Assembly: GCF_902686445.1 (NCBI RefSeq)
Contig: NC_062232.1
Span: 19,016,897-19,080,896 of the forward strand
From: Sciurus carolinensis
Taxonomy: Eukaryota; Chordata; Mammalia; Rodentia; Sciuridae
Reading direction: 5' to 3'
DNA length: 64,000 nucleotides
In this document: positions 20,693 through 33,060 of the stretch, one piece after another
Numbering within the stretch: position 1 is the first letter of the stretch
Layout: each line of letters starts with the position of its first letter
Position numbers and translations under genes: made by a program
The notes under the pieces: model-generated
Told to the model about the DNA's origin: nothing
Database searches by the model: none
Seen by the model: the letters and a program-made list of their open reading frames with translations, nothing else

Positions 20693-22204
20693 ACTTTCAG
20701 GTCAGTATTTCTGTATTTGTGCCAAGTTGTTATAAAGCCTCATGAATGTTAATCATTGTTTGCCTCATCCCTTATGGCTACTCATGGAAATAGATTATTA
20801 TACACTGAACTGGAAAACTAGTTCTAATTCTTCCTGCTGGCTGGTGACACCAGCAGTTTTAATCAAATGAACCAAATATATCTGTGCACCAAGAGTCCAT
20901 GTTCAAACACAGGCCTTGGCCAGGTGCTGTTTGTGCTGTCACTAGGTTTTTGATGTCACTGTTTCCTGTGTGTAATCAGTAATCGACACCAAAGCTCTGA
21001 CAAAATGACCATTTTTAGAGTTCCATTAGCTGTCTCCCTGGGTTTGGCTGTAAATGTAACATAAGTAGGATCTTTATTACATCAATTTCTTATTGCAGCC
21101 ATGTGCATCTTTCTGAAGTAAAGCACACTGGGAAGAGCTAAGTGGGTGGCTATTTCAGCTTGTTTTTCTGTTAAAGGACAACTCTCATGTTATTTTTCTA
21201 TGACCTGAAATTCATGTGCTATTGCAAAAGTGTTCTTCTCCAAGGAAGAACATGGGTACAGTTGGAACTGAAGTGCTTTTTTGTGGTGTGTATACATGAG
21301 GCAAGAGGTTTATAAACTCATAGAAAAGTTGCCCTGGTAATTTGCTTTGTCGTACTTGATATCTGAACCCCTAATTAATCACCATAGGCCACCTTTTGTT
21401 GATTTCATACAGAGCTTGGGGCTTTCAAATTTGAGCACTGGGGGAACTCATTTTCTTTGGTATATATTAAATTCTAATTGCCACCAGAAGCAAAGTGGCT
21501 ATAATTGCCAAAACCAAAACAAGATGTTTCAAAAAATACTTTAAGTAGAACTGTTTTGCATCTTATGAAATTGAAAATATCAACCTTGGACCCTCTCTGT
21601 GGATATGATATCTTAGCATTTTGGTATGTGCTTTGGTGAAGATTCTTGCATATCAGAATTATATAGACTTGTCCAAGTTAACATTTATGTTTCTTGGTAT
21701 CAACTATGAGGGAAGTCAAGAAACCAGGCAAAGATCAATAGAAACAATTTAAAGGCTGTGGTTATCGGTGGTTTCTGATTAAGCAAAGTTTGACATCTAT
21801 AGAAAAGCTACTGCAGTTAATTTACCAGTTGGAGTTTGTATGAGGTTTGGAATTTCAAGAAAATACTCCAAGCTAATTTCTTTTGCATTATCCAGGGTAT
21901 TGTTTTGGGGAGGGAGAGAATGCTATACAAAACCAGGTACCTCATTGCTCTTATGAGTCATTTACTCAGAGGGAAAATTTATGGAGAATATGAAAAAGAG
22001 GAAAACAAACATTTTAGTGTCAACCATCGTGACCCTCCTGGAAGTAGTAAGAGCCAATTGCAAACATTTGGAAGGAGTACCTTTTAACCTATATCATTCA
22101 AAACTTATTCTAAGATTAACAAAACCCTCTATATTTAATTACCCACATCTTAGAAATTCTGTGAAGTGTGATCAGCTTGACTTGTTCACTCTTTCCTGTA
22201 ACAT
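20693..22204. other. No gene recognised
   Basis: A short perfect hairpin (CTGCTGG with CCAGCAG, 20834-20856) is present. Frames of 65-83 codons (21347-21544, 21836-22087, 21981-22220) have no recognisable similarity. Confidence 0.35.
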
Positions 22205-22548
22205 ACCCTTTATTACATGACTTTGGAATACCTCCATAAAGGTGGGGTGTATTTTACCATCCCTTGTATTTGAGCTAAGTTTTGTCACTTCCTTTGGTCA
22301 AAGGAACATGAGCAGGAGTGTCTGGGTGCTAGTTTGAAGCTTGCATGTTTCTGCTTGCCCTCTTGCTACTTTACCATCCCATAAGGCCCTTCCTGGCAAT
22401 GAGACATGGAGCTCAGTCTCCCAAACAGAACATCACCTAGATCAGCCAACCCCATTCAACCACAGACTTGCAAGGAAGAATACATCACTGCTTTAAAGTA
22501 CCAATGTCTGGGATAGTTTGTGATGTAGCAATAGTTAATTTATATAAT
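22205..22548 (+). mobile_element. MLT1-type LTR fragment, forward
   Basis: The blocks 'tgtcacttcctttggtcaaa', 'ggaacatgagcaggagtgtc', 'acctagatcagccaacccca' and the end 'agtttgtgatgtagcaatag' follow MLT1 order. The ending is the usual MLT1 3' end in decayed form. Confidence 0.7.
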
Positions 22549-23645
22549 ACTATAACAGGATATTGACCTGAGTTTCTCTGGACTAGTAATGTGTAAATGT
22601 ATAGAATATAGAGCAATCTAGTTTCTATAATGGAGATGTTATTCAACTAGCATGTCAATATTTTTGATGCATCATAGAGAAATAATTTCCAAGCTGTTAT
22701 GGGCTCTATCTTTGTATTGTACTCCCCATGCCAGTACCCAACAAAGTAGTCCAAGTCCCATACATTAGTAGATAGCCTCTAGTAACTGAAAAACTGGAAC
22801 TACAACTGCAAAGGACGTTTTACCAGAAAGCTATGAAATTTCTTTTAAGGATTCAATTTCCAAAAACCAGGTATTGTGATATCTTGGTCTTTAATCTTAA
22901 ACTTAAGGTGGCAAGCACTCTTTTGCCTGACTTGGTAGAGGTTCAGGAAGTTCCTTTTTTTTTTTCCTATGGGAGGAGATTGGTTTAATTTAGGTGTGTG
23001 ACCCATTGAGGAATGTAAATTCTATGCTGAGTCTCAGTGTGTACAAACAATGTTGGTCTGGTGTGTAGTCAGATGGTAACCTTGAAGGTAGAACTTGGAT
23101 ATGCTTGCCATTAGACAAAGGTTTGATCCCAGAGAACAGGGCCACTGGATATTGTAGGATGGGCTACAGTTAAAGGGGAGATCAAGGTTGAAGGAAAATG
23201 AAAGTTGGAATCCCAAGCTGAAATCTGAGACACCAACTGGAATGATTCCCAAAGAATCTGCATGCTTGTGTGCTTGTTCAGATGGTTTTCAACACAAAGT
23301 GGGACTTATCACCTTGTTGGGGACTTTGAGCTATGGTGTCTTGAGTGTTCTTTGTTCTGCAGCCCCTTTTCTATATCATCAAGGACCACCTGGGGTGCAG
23401 AAAATATTCATTGAGGTTAGAAGTGGTATCTTTCTCTGCCCAATAAACCTCACCATTTATCAAAGAACTCCGATGCCACTTTTGGTCACATGGAAATGTC
23501 AATCCAGAGACAACTGGAAGTTGAGTCCTTTTAAGAAGCAGTTATTGCCTATCAGGTCCTTCACCAGGGTCCTGAGACTTAGATCCTAGCCCCTAGGGCT
23601 CTACTGTGTCACACCAAAGAAAGCCCTTTGCCTCTCTGCCTCATC
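22549..23645. other. No gene recognised; possible old LTR
   Basis: A 133-codon frame (23188-23589) is present. Its sequence shows no domain I know. The surrounding DNA has LTR-like traits, such as 'gcccaataaacctcacc' near 23438, so it may be an unassigned LTR rather than a gene. Confidence 0.3.
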
Positions 23646-24010
23646 AACCCACGCAGGGTGTTCTGACCTATCCAATCGGCAGAGGATGATTCATCGGCAG
23701 GCTGCCTCTGAATCATGCCTGGGTCCTGAGGTGGAAAGGCAAAGTAAATGCAGCACTTGAAAATTAATGTGAATCCCCATGTATTTGGATTTGTACTTAA
23801 ATCTTAGTGTAATTGATTCAATGCTAACTGTCCTTTTGAGCTTAATAAAATGACAGCAGGATATTCAAAGTCACTGATTGATGACTTCATTGTTGATTCA
23901 GATTCAGCCTGAATGTCCATCATGTTTGGTATTGAACTTTTAATTTCAAATTAGATGCTGGTCCCAAGTAATGACTAACTGAATTAATATTCTGTAACTC
24001 TCCATGGGGG
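23646..24010. other. Candidate conserved non-coding block
   Basis: The segment has no recognisable repeat, long frame or simple sequence. It carries several homeodomain-like ATTA/TAAT sites ('gtaattgattcaatg', 'caaattagatg', 'gaattaatatt') and an imperfect inverted pair around 23685-23718 (GATGATTCAT and GAATCATGCC). This resembles mammalian distal enhancers, but conservation cannot be measured here. Confidence 0.25.
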
Positions 24011-24279
24011 GGAAAAAACCTTTAAAACCAGGGCTATTGACCATTTTCTTTGGGGGAGATGGAGGCAGATCTCATAAGATCAGCTTTCAGAATGGTTCAG
24101 TTTTGACACACTGATAGTTCTCCTATCCTACTGGCTTGCTGGCTACATACTTCCTATTCCTCAATTTGTTCTATATTTAAAATGACAAAATATTAATTTT
24201 AATATCTCAGTGGCCATTTCTTTAAAGAAACTTGTTCTTGTGTCCCTTCATGAGGATAAGAAATCACATCAGAGATTAG

Positions 24280-24480
24280 CTTATACATTTTGAACACTTA
24301 GCATGTGTCAAATGTTCCAAGTTATTTTCCCAACAACTTTATTCCTTTTTTGCAAATGAGGAAATTGAATTAGCATTTGAGCTCCAATAACTTGCCACCA
24401 GTAATAGTTATTGATTTATAGAGTCATATTTTGAATGCAGGCAGGTCAACTTCAGTGTCTGCTCTTAATTTTTATGCTAC
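24280..24480 (-). repeat. MIR SINE, reverse
   Basis: Blocks in reverse order: 'gaacacttagcatgtgtcaa', 'tttgcaaatgaggaaattga', 'aataacttgccaccagtaat' and 'caacttcagtgtctgctctt'. Confidence 0.75.
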
Positions 24481-25689
24481 TAATTTGAACAAATGTAAAA
24501 GTCAAAATTATCCAGGCCTAGATCCTAGTTGACATTTGCAAATGATACTGAAGTAATTTGAAGATAGGGGCTTCCTTTCAAATACATTATAAGAAGATAG
24601 GAATGTTTTTAAATTTCCTGAGTCAACTCAGGGCATTTTTGTTTTCCCCAATGTTGATCCTTTATTGTTGCCATTTACAACTTGCAGTGTAGTTTACTAA
24701 CTTACCTTTTTAATCTTGTTGAATCGGGATTGAGTTCATACTACCCTTGTGAATTGAGGTTCTTGTATTAATACTATAAAAAGCATTTTCCAATTTGCTA
24801 AACAAGATGCAGCTTTTCCTTCCTAATCTGTCTGCCTTGTAGTCATATGTAGTAGCCATCAATTAACAATAATGTCAATAAAACAAGCTTACCAAAGGGG
24901 TGGGGGACAAAATGTTAGACCCAGAGATTATTTTAATGTAAAAGCCCTGCCAACTCATAGGAAAACAAAGCAACCTTCATAATCCAATAAACATTGTACT
25001 TTGGCTTTTATTTTTACTTAGCATGCAATAGAATTCTTTGCACTCAGATTTGTCTGCTACTTTAAAGCAAAGATTATTTTGATGGCAAGTTATCTTTCAA
25101 TTTGTATTAAATATCTACAGAATTATTTAGTGTTGGAGAAGTAAAACATGCTATTGGAGTAGAACCAGTCTAGCAACTTGCTTCCTTTGGTTAAGGCAAT
25201 GTTTGTTGCAGAAGAATTCATAATATTTGCTTCCTGAGGTGCCCCAGAAGCAACTCACTCTCCTGAAAACATTATAAATAATGGACAATTTCATGTACAA
25301 ATTTTGCTCTCACTGGTATTATCAAAAACAAAAAAGGAAGCTCTAAGCAATAATAGATTTGCTTGTTGAGGTTACAGATGGACTAAATAGCCCAAAAGAT
25401 GTAGGTAATAAGAACTCTAGGGCCTAGCACACTTAACCTGTTGGGGGCCTTCTCTTGACTCTCCCTCCCTCAGCAGATGCTCACAGGCAGATTGATGAAC
25501 TTGGACTACCTGAATATCTAAAGAGAAATACATATGGTTTACTTGTGCATTTTTTTCTCAATTTTTCTCTGCAAAGGATAACGTGGAAAAATCTTTACAT
25601 TGCCAGGATTTACATGCATCTTTAAAAATCCAGATGTCATGCACCCTTTTTGCTAAGGAAAAATTGCAATTCTAGATATCATTAAAAAA
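24481..25689. other. AT-rich DNA, no gene recognised
   Basis: There is no frame above 60 codons and no repeat family I can name. Confidence 0.4.
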
Positions 25690-26030
25690 ATCAGGTGTTT
25701 TAACATTTTATTATGGAAGTTTTCAATTGTGCATATAAAAGAATGGTATGATGAACCCTCATATACCATCACCCTGCTTTTAATCAACATTTTGAAAGCT
25801 TCATCTGTATCTCCCTACTACTTCCTACCTCACTACTCGGCTCTGTGTTTAAGACAATTGCTAGACACATTTTACAGCAAATCCCTCTGTGTATCTCTAC
25901 CTGAAAAGGATTTGTTTTTAAATAACCACTATGCCACTGCAATACCTGATAAAATCAATAGTAATTCCTTAACAGTTTTTAATGTTTACTTCATATTCAG
26001 AATTTCCACATGTCTCATTCGATTTGGTCC
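25690..26030. repeat. Old L1/HAL1-type 3' UTR fragment
   Basis: The blocks 'cattttattatggaagtttt', 'tgaaccctcatataccatca', 'acattttacagcaaatccct' and 'aataaccactatgccactgc' match, in order, the same family as 2951-3660. A 121-codon frame (25729-26094) read through it is chance. Confidence 0.6.
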
Positions 26031-26940
26031 AGTGAGTCTCTTTCAGTCCCAGCAGCAAATGGCACTTGGGTTAAACCAAGGAGGGTTTGTTTAGAAACTA
26101 TTCACATAAAGCACAGGTGGAGTATTGGGGAATCACAGAAGATAGTGCAAGAACCCTTGGCTAATAACAGGACAATTGTTAGCACTTTTAGGAGTGAAGG
26201 AGTCAGAAGGACCAGATCAAAGTTACAGAACTTGATAGGAAAGAGCTTGCAGGTCTCCTGCAGAGGAATGGTATCCTTCCATGGAAAGATCTAGCCAAGC
26301 CAAGGTGACGGCATAGGAGAAAACCAGGGAAAATATTTTTGCCATGAATTTTTCCCTCCTCTGACCTCCTACTGGAGCTTCCCACCATGAAATCCAACTA
26401 GAAGCCAGAGGGTTAGAGTAGTTGTGGGCGGGGGGACTGAAGGTACAGTTGATAGGGGTCAGCTTTCCAGATTACCAAGCCAAAGAGAACCTGATAAAAA
26501 ATTTGCTGGCATAGGATCCAATGAAAACCACACTTTGGATTTGGTTTCTTGAGGTTCTTTGTAACAGTGGCCACTGTTTCATTTGTTTTAAGATGCCATT
26601 AATGGAGAAACTGGGATTTTGGTCTGGTAGAATAACATTTTAGATTTAATTTGCTTCCTTTTGGTGCCACTTCAGTTGTTCCTTTGTCTCCTATATAATT
26701 ACTATATAGTGATTCATGGAATGCATTTAAATGATTTCCATCGGACTGCTCTTGCTTACAGATTGATAGCTATATCTAGACTTGATTGTATTAGGGTTCA
26801 GTATTTTTAGGCAAGATTTCCTAGGTGCTGCTATAGAACATCCAATTTTATCACTTCCTGAGGTTGACAGTCTTTGGGAGATTTTAAGATTAAACTTGGC
26901 TTGATTCCCCCATAATGAGTTTTCATGAACTTTTCACCTA
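26031..26940. other. No gene recognised
   Basis: Overlapping frames of 64 and 94 codons on opposite strands (26010-26294, 26203-26397) show no known motif. No repeat is identified. Confidence 0.35.
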
Positions 26941-27090
26941 CCCTTGACTATAAATTAGAATCACCTGGGCAGATTTTAAAAATCACAATACCACACCCAT
27001 CACCCCTTAAAAGTCAGAATCACTAGGAGTGTGATAGGCATAACATTTTTCAAAAATCCTCTAAGTTATTCCAGTGAGCAGCCCAAACAA
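26941..27090. mobile_element. MER5A-like hAT-Charlie element
   Basis: It reads 'ataaattagaatcacctggg', 'cagattttaaaaatcacaat', 'gtcagaatcactaggagtgt' and 'gataggcataacatttttca', the usual order in MER5-type elements. The 3' end is degraded. Confidence 0.7.
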
Positions 27091-28309
27091 ATCAGGTCTG
27101 AGGTTATCATCCCCTGATTATCATTTTCTCTAGATCTATTTCATTAGAATTTTCAAACTGATACTTTCATAATTCTATCATTCCTTCTGCACTTATTAGC
27201 TATGAAACTGCCAGTCAGGAGTTTACATTCAATAAAAGTTATCAATTGTTTTATTTTTTTATCTGAACTTTGTTTTTAATGACTACTCATCAAGAAGATT
27301 TGGGGACTTTAAAATATTAATGTATTTAATGAATTTAAATAGGATTTTATCTTCAATTTGTTTTATAGAGCTCTAGATCATGTCTAAAATTTAAAATTTC
27401 CTCAAATGTTCCCCCTCTATAATATGTGATATATATTCAGAATGTTGGATATTTAGGAATGTTGCATATTTAGACTCCCACACATTAAGATCATGTGACA
27501 TAAATAAGGTTTTCTGAAAGAAAACTTACGTTAAATAAGAGCTCAGGAGATTGCATGTAATCAATACTCCATAGAGTATTAGGCTGTGCATGTCTTGGGT
27601 AGACACAGAAGGTTCCAGAAGAGAGAACCCATCACCCATTCCAGCTTACCCTCTGTATTTGTAGGGAGCAATAATCAAGGGATCCTTGAACTTTCTAACA
27701 ATGAAAGGGCCTGGATAGAAAAGGGACCCTGTGGAACTTGGCAACTAGCAACTGTTGAGTTAACTTAGACTTGTTAGACTATCTCTCTGCAGAACCACCA
27801 GGAGTGAAGTGGGTTTCCAGTGCTTTTCAGGTTTCTTTCCAATATTTTAAATATCAGATTACACTCATTGAGTGCTAGGTGTCACACAACTTGATCAATA
27901 ATGCTATTTCTCTCCACACACACTTGGAAGTCTAATTCTTTTTTGCTTCTCAATCCACTTGGTGGCTCATATCTAATAATAATCATTCATTTGTGCATCT
28001 GTTACTTCACCCAGTAACTTATTCAGAGACACTTACGTAGTGAATTTGTTTTTGAGGTGTGAAATGGGCTCAAGAGATGACTGTGAAGGTAGCTTATAAG
28101 CTGGAAAATGGAATACAGCAAACCTAATATTTGTAATATAAAATGTGCCTTCTGTCTTTTTCTTCCTGTTCTCACTAGCCTCTTCAGTTTGATCTCTATT
28201 CAGCAAGACCTCTTTCCTTTGTTTTCCTTTTTTTTCCCCAAAAACATGCTGTACATTCTTTCAAATTTCTTTCTCCAAAATATTGCTCTTCATTCTGTTC
28301 ACAAACTCT
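27091..28309. other. AT-rich DNA, no gene recognised
   Basis: Short chance frames only (60-67 codons at 27586-27768 and 28108-28311). No confident repeat call. Confidence 0.4.
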
Positions 28310-28890
28310 AAATGGCTCCTTCCTTTCCTACTAAATAAAATCCCAGTTTTAAAACTGTTTAGGATACAAACCCCTTCCAGATCTGTTACAAACTTCTAGC
28401 TCTTAAATTTCCCTTCTGAGCACTTCTTTCCATTGAGCTTTTTTCTGCCAAATCATATGGGCTCATGATTTCTCCTCCATCCCCCTAAATCCTTGAGCTA
28501 GAGATGAAGGAAGTCTGTTTACAACCCACTACTCTACACTTCAAACCCATGAATTTTCTCCATCTGTCCCACTCTTCCTTTGAACTGCTAAAGTGCTTAT
28601 TTTTAATGTGTATATTTAGGGTATGCAACAAAATGTTTTGATACATAGTGAAATAATTATTACAATTAAACTTACATCTCTACATGAAAGTACTTATTGT
28701 ACCTCATTTGATCATGTCCTGTCTTATATTTCTAGTAACTTTTTCATGTGCTCATTCTACCTCCCCAACTAGAATATCTTTTGTAGTCGGGAATTATTTT
28801 ATACTTTATTTCCTTAATACCCAGCTGTGCTCTGCAGGTACCCAAAGTACTGATGAAGATGAGCATATTGGGAAACTCTTGGAATATGGT
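28310..28890 (+). repeat. L2 LINE 3' fragments
   Basis: 'tggctccttcctttcctact', 'aatcccagttttaaaactg' and 'ccccttccagatctgttaca' match the L2 3' region. The terminal part reappears near 28760-28890 ('gtcgggaattattttatact', 'aatacccagctgtgctctgc'). The middle, about 28590-28750, does not look like L2 and may be an insertion. Confidence 0.5.
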
Positions 28891-28999
28891 AGAGATTAAA
28901 GCATTGTATCAAGCAGGATGTCGTTTTTCAACCATATTTCAACTTTTTCTTTCATCATCAAACTAGAGTATACTTGAGTCTCCAACTTAAAGCTAGAGA

Positions 29000-29060
29000 T
29001 TTTTTTTCTGCATTATTGGTGTATATTGGATTTCATTGTGGTACATTCACACATTGTACA
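29000..29060 (-). repeat. Small L1 3' UTR fragment, reverse
   Basis: 'gcattattggtgtatattgg' and 'ttcattgtggtacattcaca' resemble the reverse of the L1 3' ends seen at 31226 and 41432. Confidence 0.45.
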
Positions 29061-29400
29061 CCTCTAGTGCCCTCCCCTTTCACATCCAGACTTCCCAAAT
29101 GAGTACTGGCTGCCTCCACTTTTTCACCTCCCATTCACTTCCTCAACCCACTGCCATCTGGCTTCTTCCACAACTCTACCAAAAATCTGGCGGAGGTCAC
29201 CTAACACCTCATACATGCCAAGTCAGATGGACAGTTTCCAGTTCTTTTTGCATCTAATCTCCATGGCATTTGATGCTGTTTCCTCCTACCTCATTCAGGA
29301 AACTCTCCTTCTGATTTTTTTTTCTTTAGAGCTGTTTTATGCTATCTCCCTCTATAGCCTAGTCTTTCCCAAGTTCTGGCATAGGCTTCTCTGTTATAGA
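29061..29400 (+). pseudogene. L2 ORF2 reverse-transcriptase remnant
   Basis: The DNA resembles a decayed piece of the L2 (CR1-clade) reverse-transcriptase domain. Around 29245-29310 a frame reads HLISMAFDAVSSYLIQETLL, comparable to the catalytic-region motif of the family (a DLSAAFDTV-like block followed by an ETL block). Upstream 'catctggcttcttccacaac' fits the same order. Catalytic residues are not all kept and frames are broken. Confidence 0.5.
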
Positions 29401-29720
29401 CCAGGTTTCATGCTTAGCTGTCTTAATCTTGGTATTCCCAGAAGCAAATCCCTAAGACAAATGTTTACATTCAAGTCATTATTGGAAGGATGATCCCAGG
29501 AAGAAAGATGGGAAATGAGGTGGGAAAGGGGAGGCAATCAATTAAAAATAAAAGTGATATTAGGCCAGTCATCACTCTGGGCAACTGAAGTGTAATTCCA
29601 CTACAGAACACATGCCTCAGAATTATCTTTTTGTGGAGCAAGAGCGCTGGAGTATTTATCCAACAATCCCATCAGCTATTGGTTGAGAGCAGCTCCCAGA
29701 AGTGGCAAAGAGCTATTCCC
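29401..29720 (+). repeat. Ancient repeat, copy A (shared with 44380-44670)
   Basis: It shares ordered blocks with the segment at 44380-44670: 'ggatgatcccaggaa', 'gccagtcatcactctgggca' against 'tcagttaccactatgggcaa', and 'cagaacacatgcctcagaat'. The two are clearly related but diverged. I cannot name the family. Confidence 0.5.
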
Positions 29721-29879
29721 AGGCACTTAGGGTCTGCTCCCCTCAAGCAGAGTTGCAGGTACCAATAGTTAATGTTAAGGACTTGAGGGATATGGGCACA
29801 GAACCAACAACCTCTGTTTTGTTTCCTCTTCAACCATTAGCCCTGAGTTACACTCATCTGGTAGTAAAATTTTAGCTAA

Positions 29880-30060
29880 TTCTTACATAATAGGTCAAGT
29901 ATTTTTACCTATATTGGCTCATTAAACCTTACAACAGCCCTCAAGGTACCATTATCCATCCCCATTTTATTAAGGAGAAAACAAGTTCTACCAAGGTTAT
30001 AAGTCTAGTGACTTAATATGTATAAACTGATGTCTCTGCACCTTACAACCCATAATTCTC
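29880..30060 (-). repeat. MIR SINE, reverse
   Basis: 'ggctcattaaaccttacaac', 'ccattttattaaggagaaaa' and 'accaaggttataagtctagt' occur in reverse MIR order. Confidence 0.7.
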
Positions 30061-30225
30061 CTTCAAGCTCTAGTGTAGTATTTTCATTTGCCAACTGGGT
30101 GTCCTCACCAAATTTCCACTGGCATCTCAAATGCAGCTTGTTCAGAATAATATCAGAAGTTGAAGAAACTTTAATTATGATTCTTTTTTGACAGGATTTT
30201 TGGAGATTTGCTTTAAGAATTTTTA

Positions 30226-30412
30226 TCTAGCCAGATGGGGTGGTGCTCACCTGTAATCCCAGTGGTTCAGGAGGCTGAGGCAGGAGGATCACAAGTTCAA
30301 AGCCAGCCTCAGCAACTTAGCAAGGCCCTATCTCAAAATAAAAAGGGATTGGGGATGTGGCTCAGTGACTAAGCACCCCTGGGTTTAAATCCCCAGTACC
30401 CAAAACAATATT
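30226..30412 (+). repeat. B1-ID composite SINE, forward
   Basis: A near-consensus copy: 'cacctgtaatcccagtggtt', 'gaggctgaggcaggaggatc', 'aaagccagcctcagcaactt', 'ggggatgtggctcagtgact' and 'ggtttaaatccccagtaccc'. It is the clearest full-length representative of the composite family here. Confidence 0.95.
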
Positions 30413-31225
30413 TTTTATTTTGAGTTTTTTTTTCATGATAGTAAGAGTAATACTCAGATTTTTGGAAAAATTGAAAATACGGAGATTAACTTTTCACCAT
30501 AATTCCACCATGTGGTGATGAGTATCTCCTCTCATTTGTATATTAAGATGTTTGAGAATATGTACATGTATAATTTTTCATTTTACTTCATAAGCACAAT
30601 GCTTCATTTTGCATTATAAGCATTTCCCTTACCATTAAAGATCCTTATAAACACATTTTAAAGACTGCATAATATTCCTGACAAGCAGATGTTCCATAAT
30701 TTACTTTCCCCTATGAAACGTGTAGTGCTCCTTTCTTTAATCCTATGACGGATGCCGAAGTCACTCTCTATATACTTAATTCTTTATCTGCATTCTGGAT
30801 TGTTTCAGAAGATGAATCACTTTTTAAAAGGACAATAATGTTTTAAGGGTTTTTTTTAAGTATCTCACTTTCCAGAGGGGCTGTACCAATTTCCACTTAT
30901 AACAAGAGAATTTCTTCCACCATGCATTGCCAGCAGTATTTTCATCTTATGAGAAATTTGCTAAATCTACAAGAGAAATTTGCACTTGTCTTGTTGCAAG
31001 TTTTGTTAACCTGAACTTCTGTGAGGTTAGATATTTTTTCCCACCTTTTTTTGTGGACCACTTGTCTTTGTGTAACAAAGACAATGCTATTTGCCATTTT
31101 TCTACTGGTTCTGGTGGTACTGTCATTTAGTGACAAGTCTTTTATGTTTGAAATTTTTTCCATCTCGCCATTTGTCCTTTTCATTTCTCATAAGGTTTGA
31201 CATGAAGCATTTTAAATGTTTTCTG
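30413..31225. other. No gene recognised; possible L1 fragment
   Basis: The segment contains 'ccataattccaccatgtggt' and 'catttcccttaccattaaag', which look like an old L1-type 3' UTR in reverse, but the match is weak. Frames at 30927-31130 and 30942-31184 overlap on opposite strands and are chance. Confidence 0.3.
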
Positions 31226-31440
31226 AGGCTAAATCTAACATTATTTTTATTGGTACATATTATATGTAATATGGGGATTCATCATTACATATTCATACAT
31301 GGATATAACATAATTGGTCAATTTCACTCCCCTTTCCCTCATCTCTTCCCTGCCCCTGATTCCCTTCCTTGATTTTTTTACCAGTCTATTCTCAGAGCTC
31401 TTGCCCCTTTTATTCCTTTTTGAGATTGTTATATTTTGAG
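31226..31440 (-). mobile_element. Rodent-type L1 3' UTR, reverse
   Basis: Read in reverse it runs from a GA-rich tract through 'atgaatatgtaatgatgaat' and 'ccccatattacatataatat' to an A/T-rich end. The same layout is seen in L1 3' ends at 34365 (forward) and 41432 (reverse). Confidence 0.6.
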
Positions 31441-32399
31441 CTTTGAAAATCTCATCCAGAGATCAAGTAAATATTCACCTATCTTCTAGTCTTAAGATTC
31501 ATACTTCTACATTTACATTTCTTTGAAATTCAGTAAAGTATATGAAACTTCCCTACTCCAAATAAAGTTCCTAGCAGCCAATTTTCATCTATCAGGTTCT
31601 TGTCATCATTATCTCCTTTTTAATATATCACAATATTTTCATCATTGAAGTTTTGTAAAAGTTTTTGAAACCTGTTATGATAATGGAACCCTAATTCTTC
31701 CCAATGTTTCCTCATGTATTCACATCTATTTTTAATACATATAAACTTTATCATTTATCAAATTAAATTCCAATTTTAATTACATCAATCTTAAATATTA
31801 ACTAGGGAAGAATGTATCTATTTAAAATATTTAGTGTTTCTATCCATTAAGATAATGGTCTCAATTAGTTCCTTCTTTTATAACTTGCATGTCTCCAAAA
31901 TTCTCTTGAGTTTATGCTAGCACTTGTTCCTTTCCTATTTCAAATTATTTTGTCCCATAACCTCTTCTATTTGTTATCGAGTAAATCTATTTTTCTACAT
32001 TTTTAAGTCCAGCCACTCCACTGAACTCTCATAACAATTGTTAGTTGATTTTTATTTGGATTTTCTTCCTTTTCATATCTGTTTTCATTCCAACTGTTTT
32101 AGTTTTAGTATCCTAGAACTTCTAAAACAATCTTAAATCTTTTATATCACAATTGACTATTTACTGTTCTAAGACTAATACTGTTAATACAATACTAGTT
32201 TTCTTGCATAAAACTATTTTTATCTGTGAATATTACCAACTTTCTCTTCAGTATCACAGTAATGTGATTTTTTTTCTTATCCTAATGATACATGACAAAT
32301 ATATTTAATACTATATTAGCCTTATATTCCTGTGATAATGCTAATTAGTGAGTCATTATTTTAATATGCTTATTAAAACTGACTTTCTATTTTATTGTA
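31441..32399. other. AT-rich DNA, no gene recognised
   Basis: No frame above 60 codons is found except at the right edge. The base composition and tracts such as 'ctatttttaatacatataaa' may hide an old L1, but I cannot support a call. Confidence 0.35.
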
Positions 32400-32592
32400 T
32401 TCATACTAAGATTAGAGTGTTTTGTTTTTTTTTGGTACCGGGTATTTAACTCTGGGGGCGGGGCACTCGGCCCCTGAACCACATCCCCAGCCCTATGTTG
32501 TATTTTGCTGAGGCTGGCTTGGAACTTGGGATCCTCCAGCCTCAGTCCCAAGCCACTGGGATTAGAGTCTTGCACCACCACACCCAGCTAGA
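32400..32592 (-). repeat. B1-ID composite SINE, reverse
   Basis: In reverse: T-rich tail, 'ggtaccgggtatttaactct', 'gaaccacatccccagcccta', 'tgaggctggcttggaacttg', 'ccactgggattagagtcttg' and 'caccacacccagct'. The linker between the two halves is shorter than usual. Confidence 0.9.
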
Positions 32593-32894
32593 GCATAATT
32601 TTTGAGAATTATTTTGAGTTTTAGTACCACTTTAATGGTAATTTCATAAAATAAATTTAGTGATAAAATGGGAAAGGTTTTTGTCATTTTTGTTCTTAAA
32701 CACTTTATATAGTATAAATATTATCTTATTAAAGAACTCAACAGAAAGTCATAGCAAGTATAAATTTTTGTTGTAAGTATGAAAGTAGATAACTTGAACT
32801 GACAACTATTTAGGAAGAAATTTATTATTAATAGTACATTTCATTGGTGTGCTTTCATATCTATAGTACTGTAGTCTTATGTTACCTTTAGTCA

Positions 32895-33060
32895 TTCATT
32901 TATTTAGAAAATATTTAATTCCTTCATGAGCCAGATACCACAGTTGATATTATGGATTAAAAGATGAATGAAATGTGATCCTTAGTTTTGAGGAACTCTT
33001 TTAGCTAGTTGAGACGGACACATCAACCAAATAGTCTAATGAAATGTGATGAAAATTTTA
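32895..33060 (+). repeat. Ancient mammalian repeat fragment (family unassigned)
   Basis: 'cattcatttatttagaaaat', 'catgagccagataccacagt', 'gatgaatgaaatgtgatcct' and 'ttgaggaactcttttagcta' match the start of the family also seen at 18255. Confidence 0.5.

Noticed and set aside
23188..23589. 133-codon forward open frame
   Set aside because: No recognisable motif. The surrounding DNA looks like an unassigned old LTR, and nothing supports translation.
25729..26094. 121-codon forward frame
   Set aside because: It is read through an old L1/HAL1-type 3' UTR fragment.
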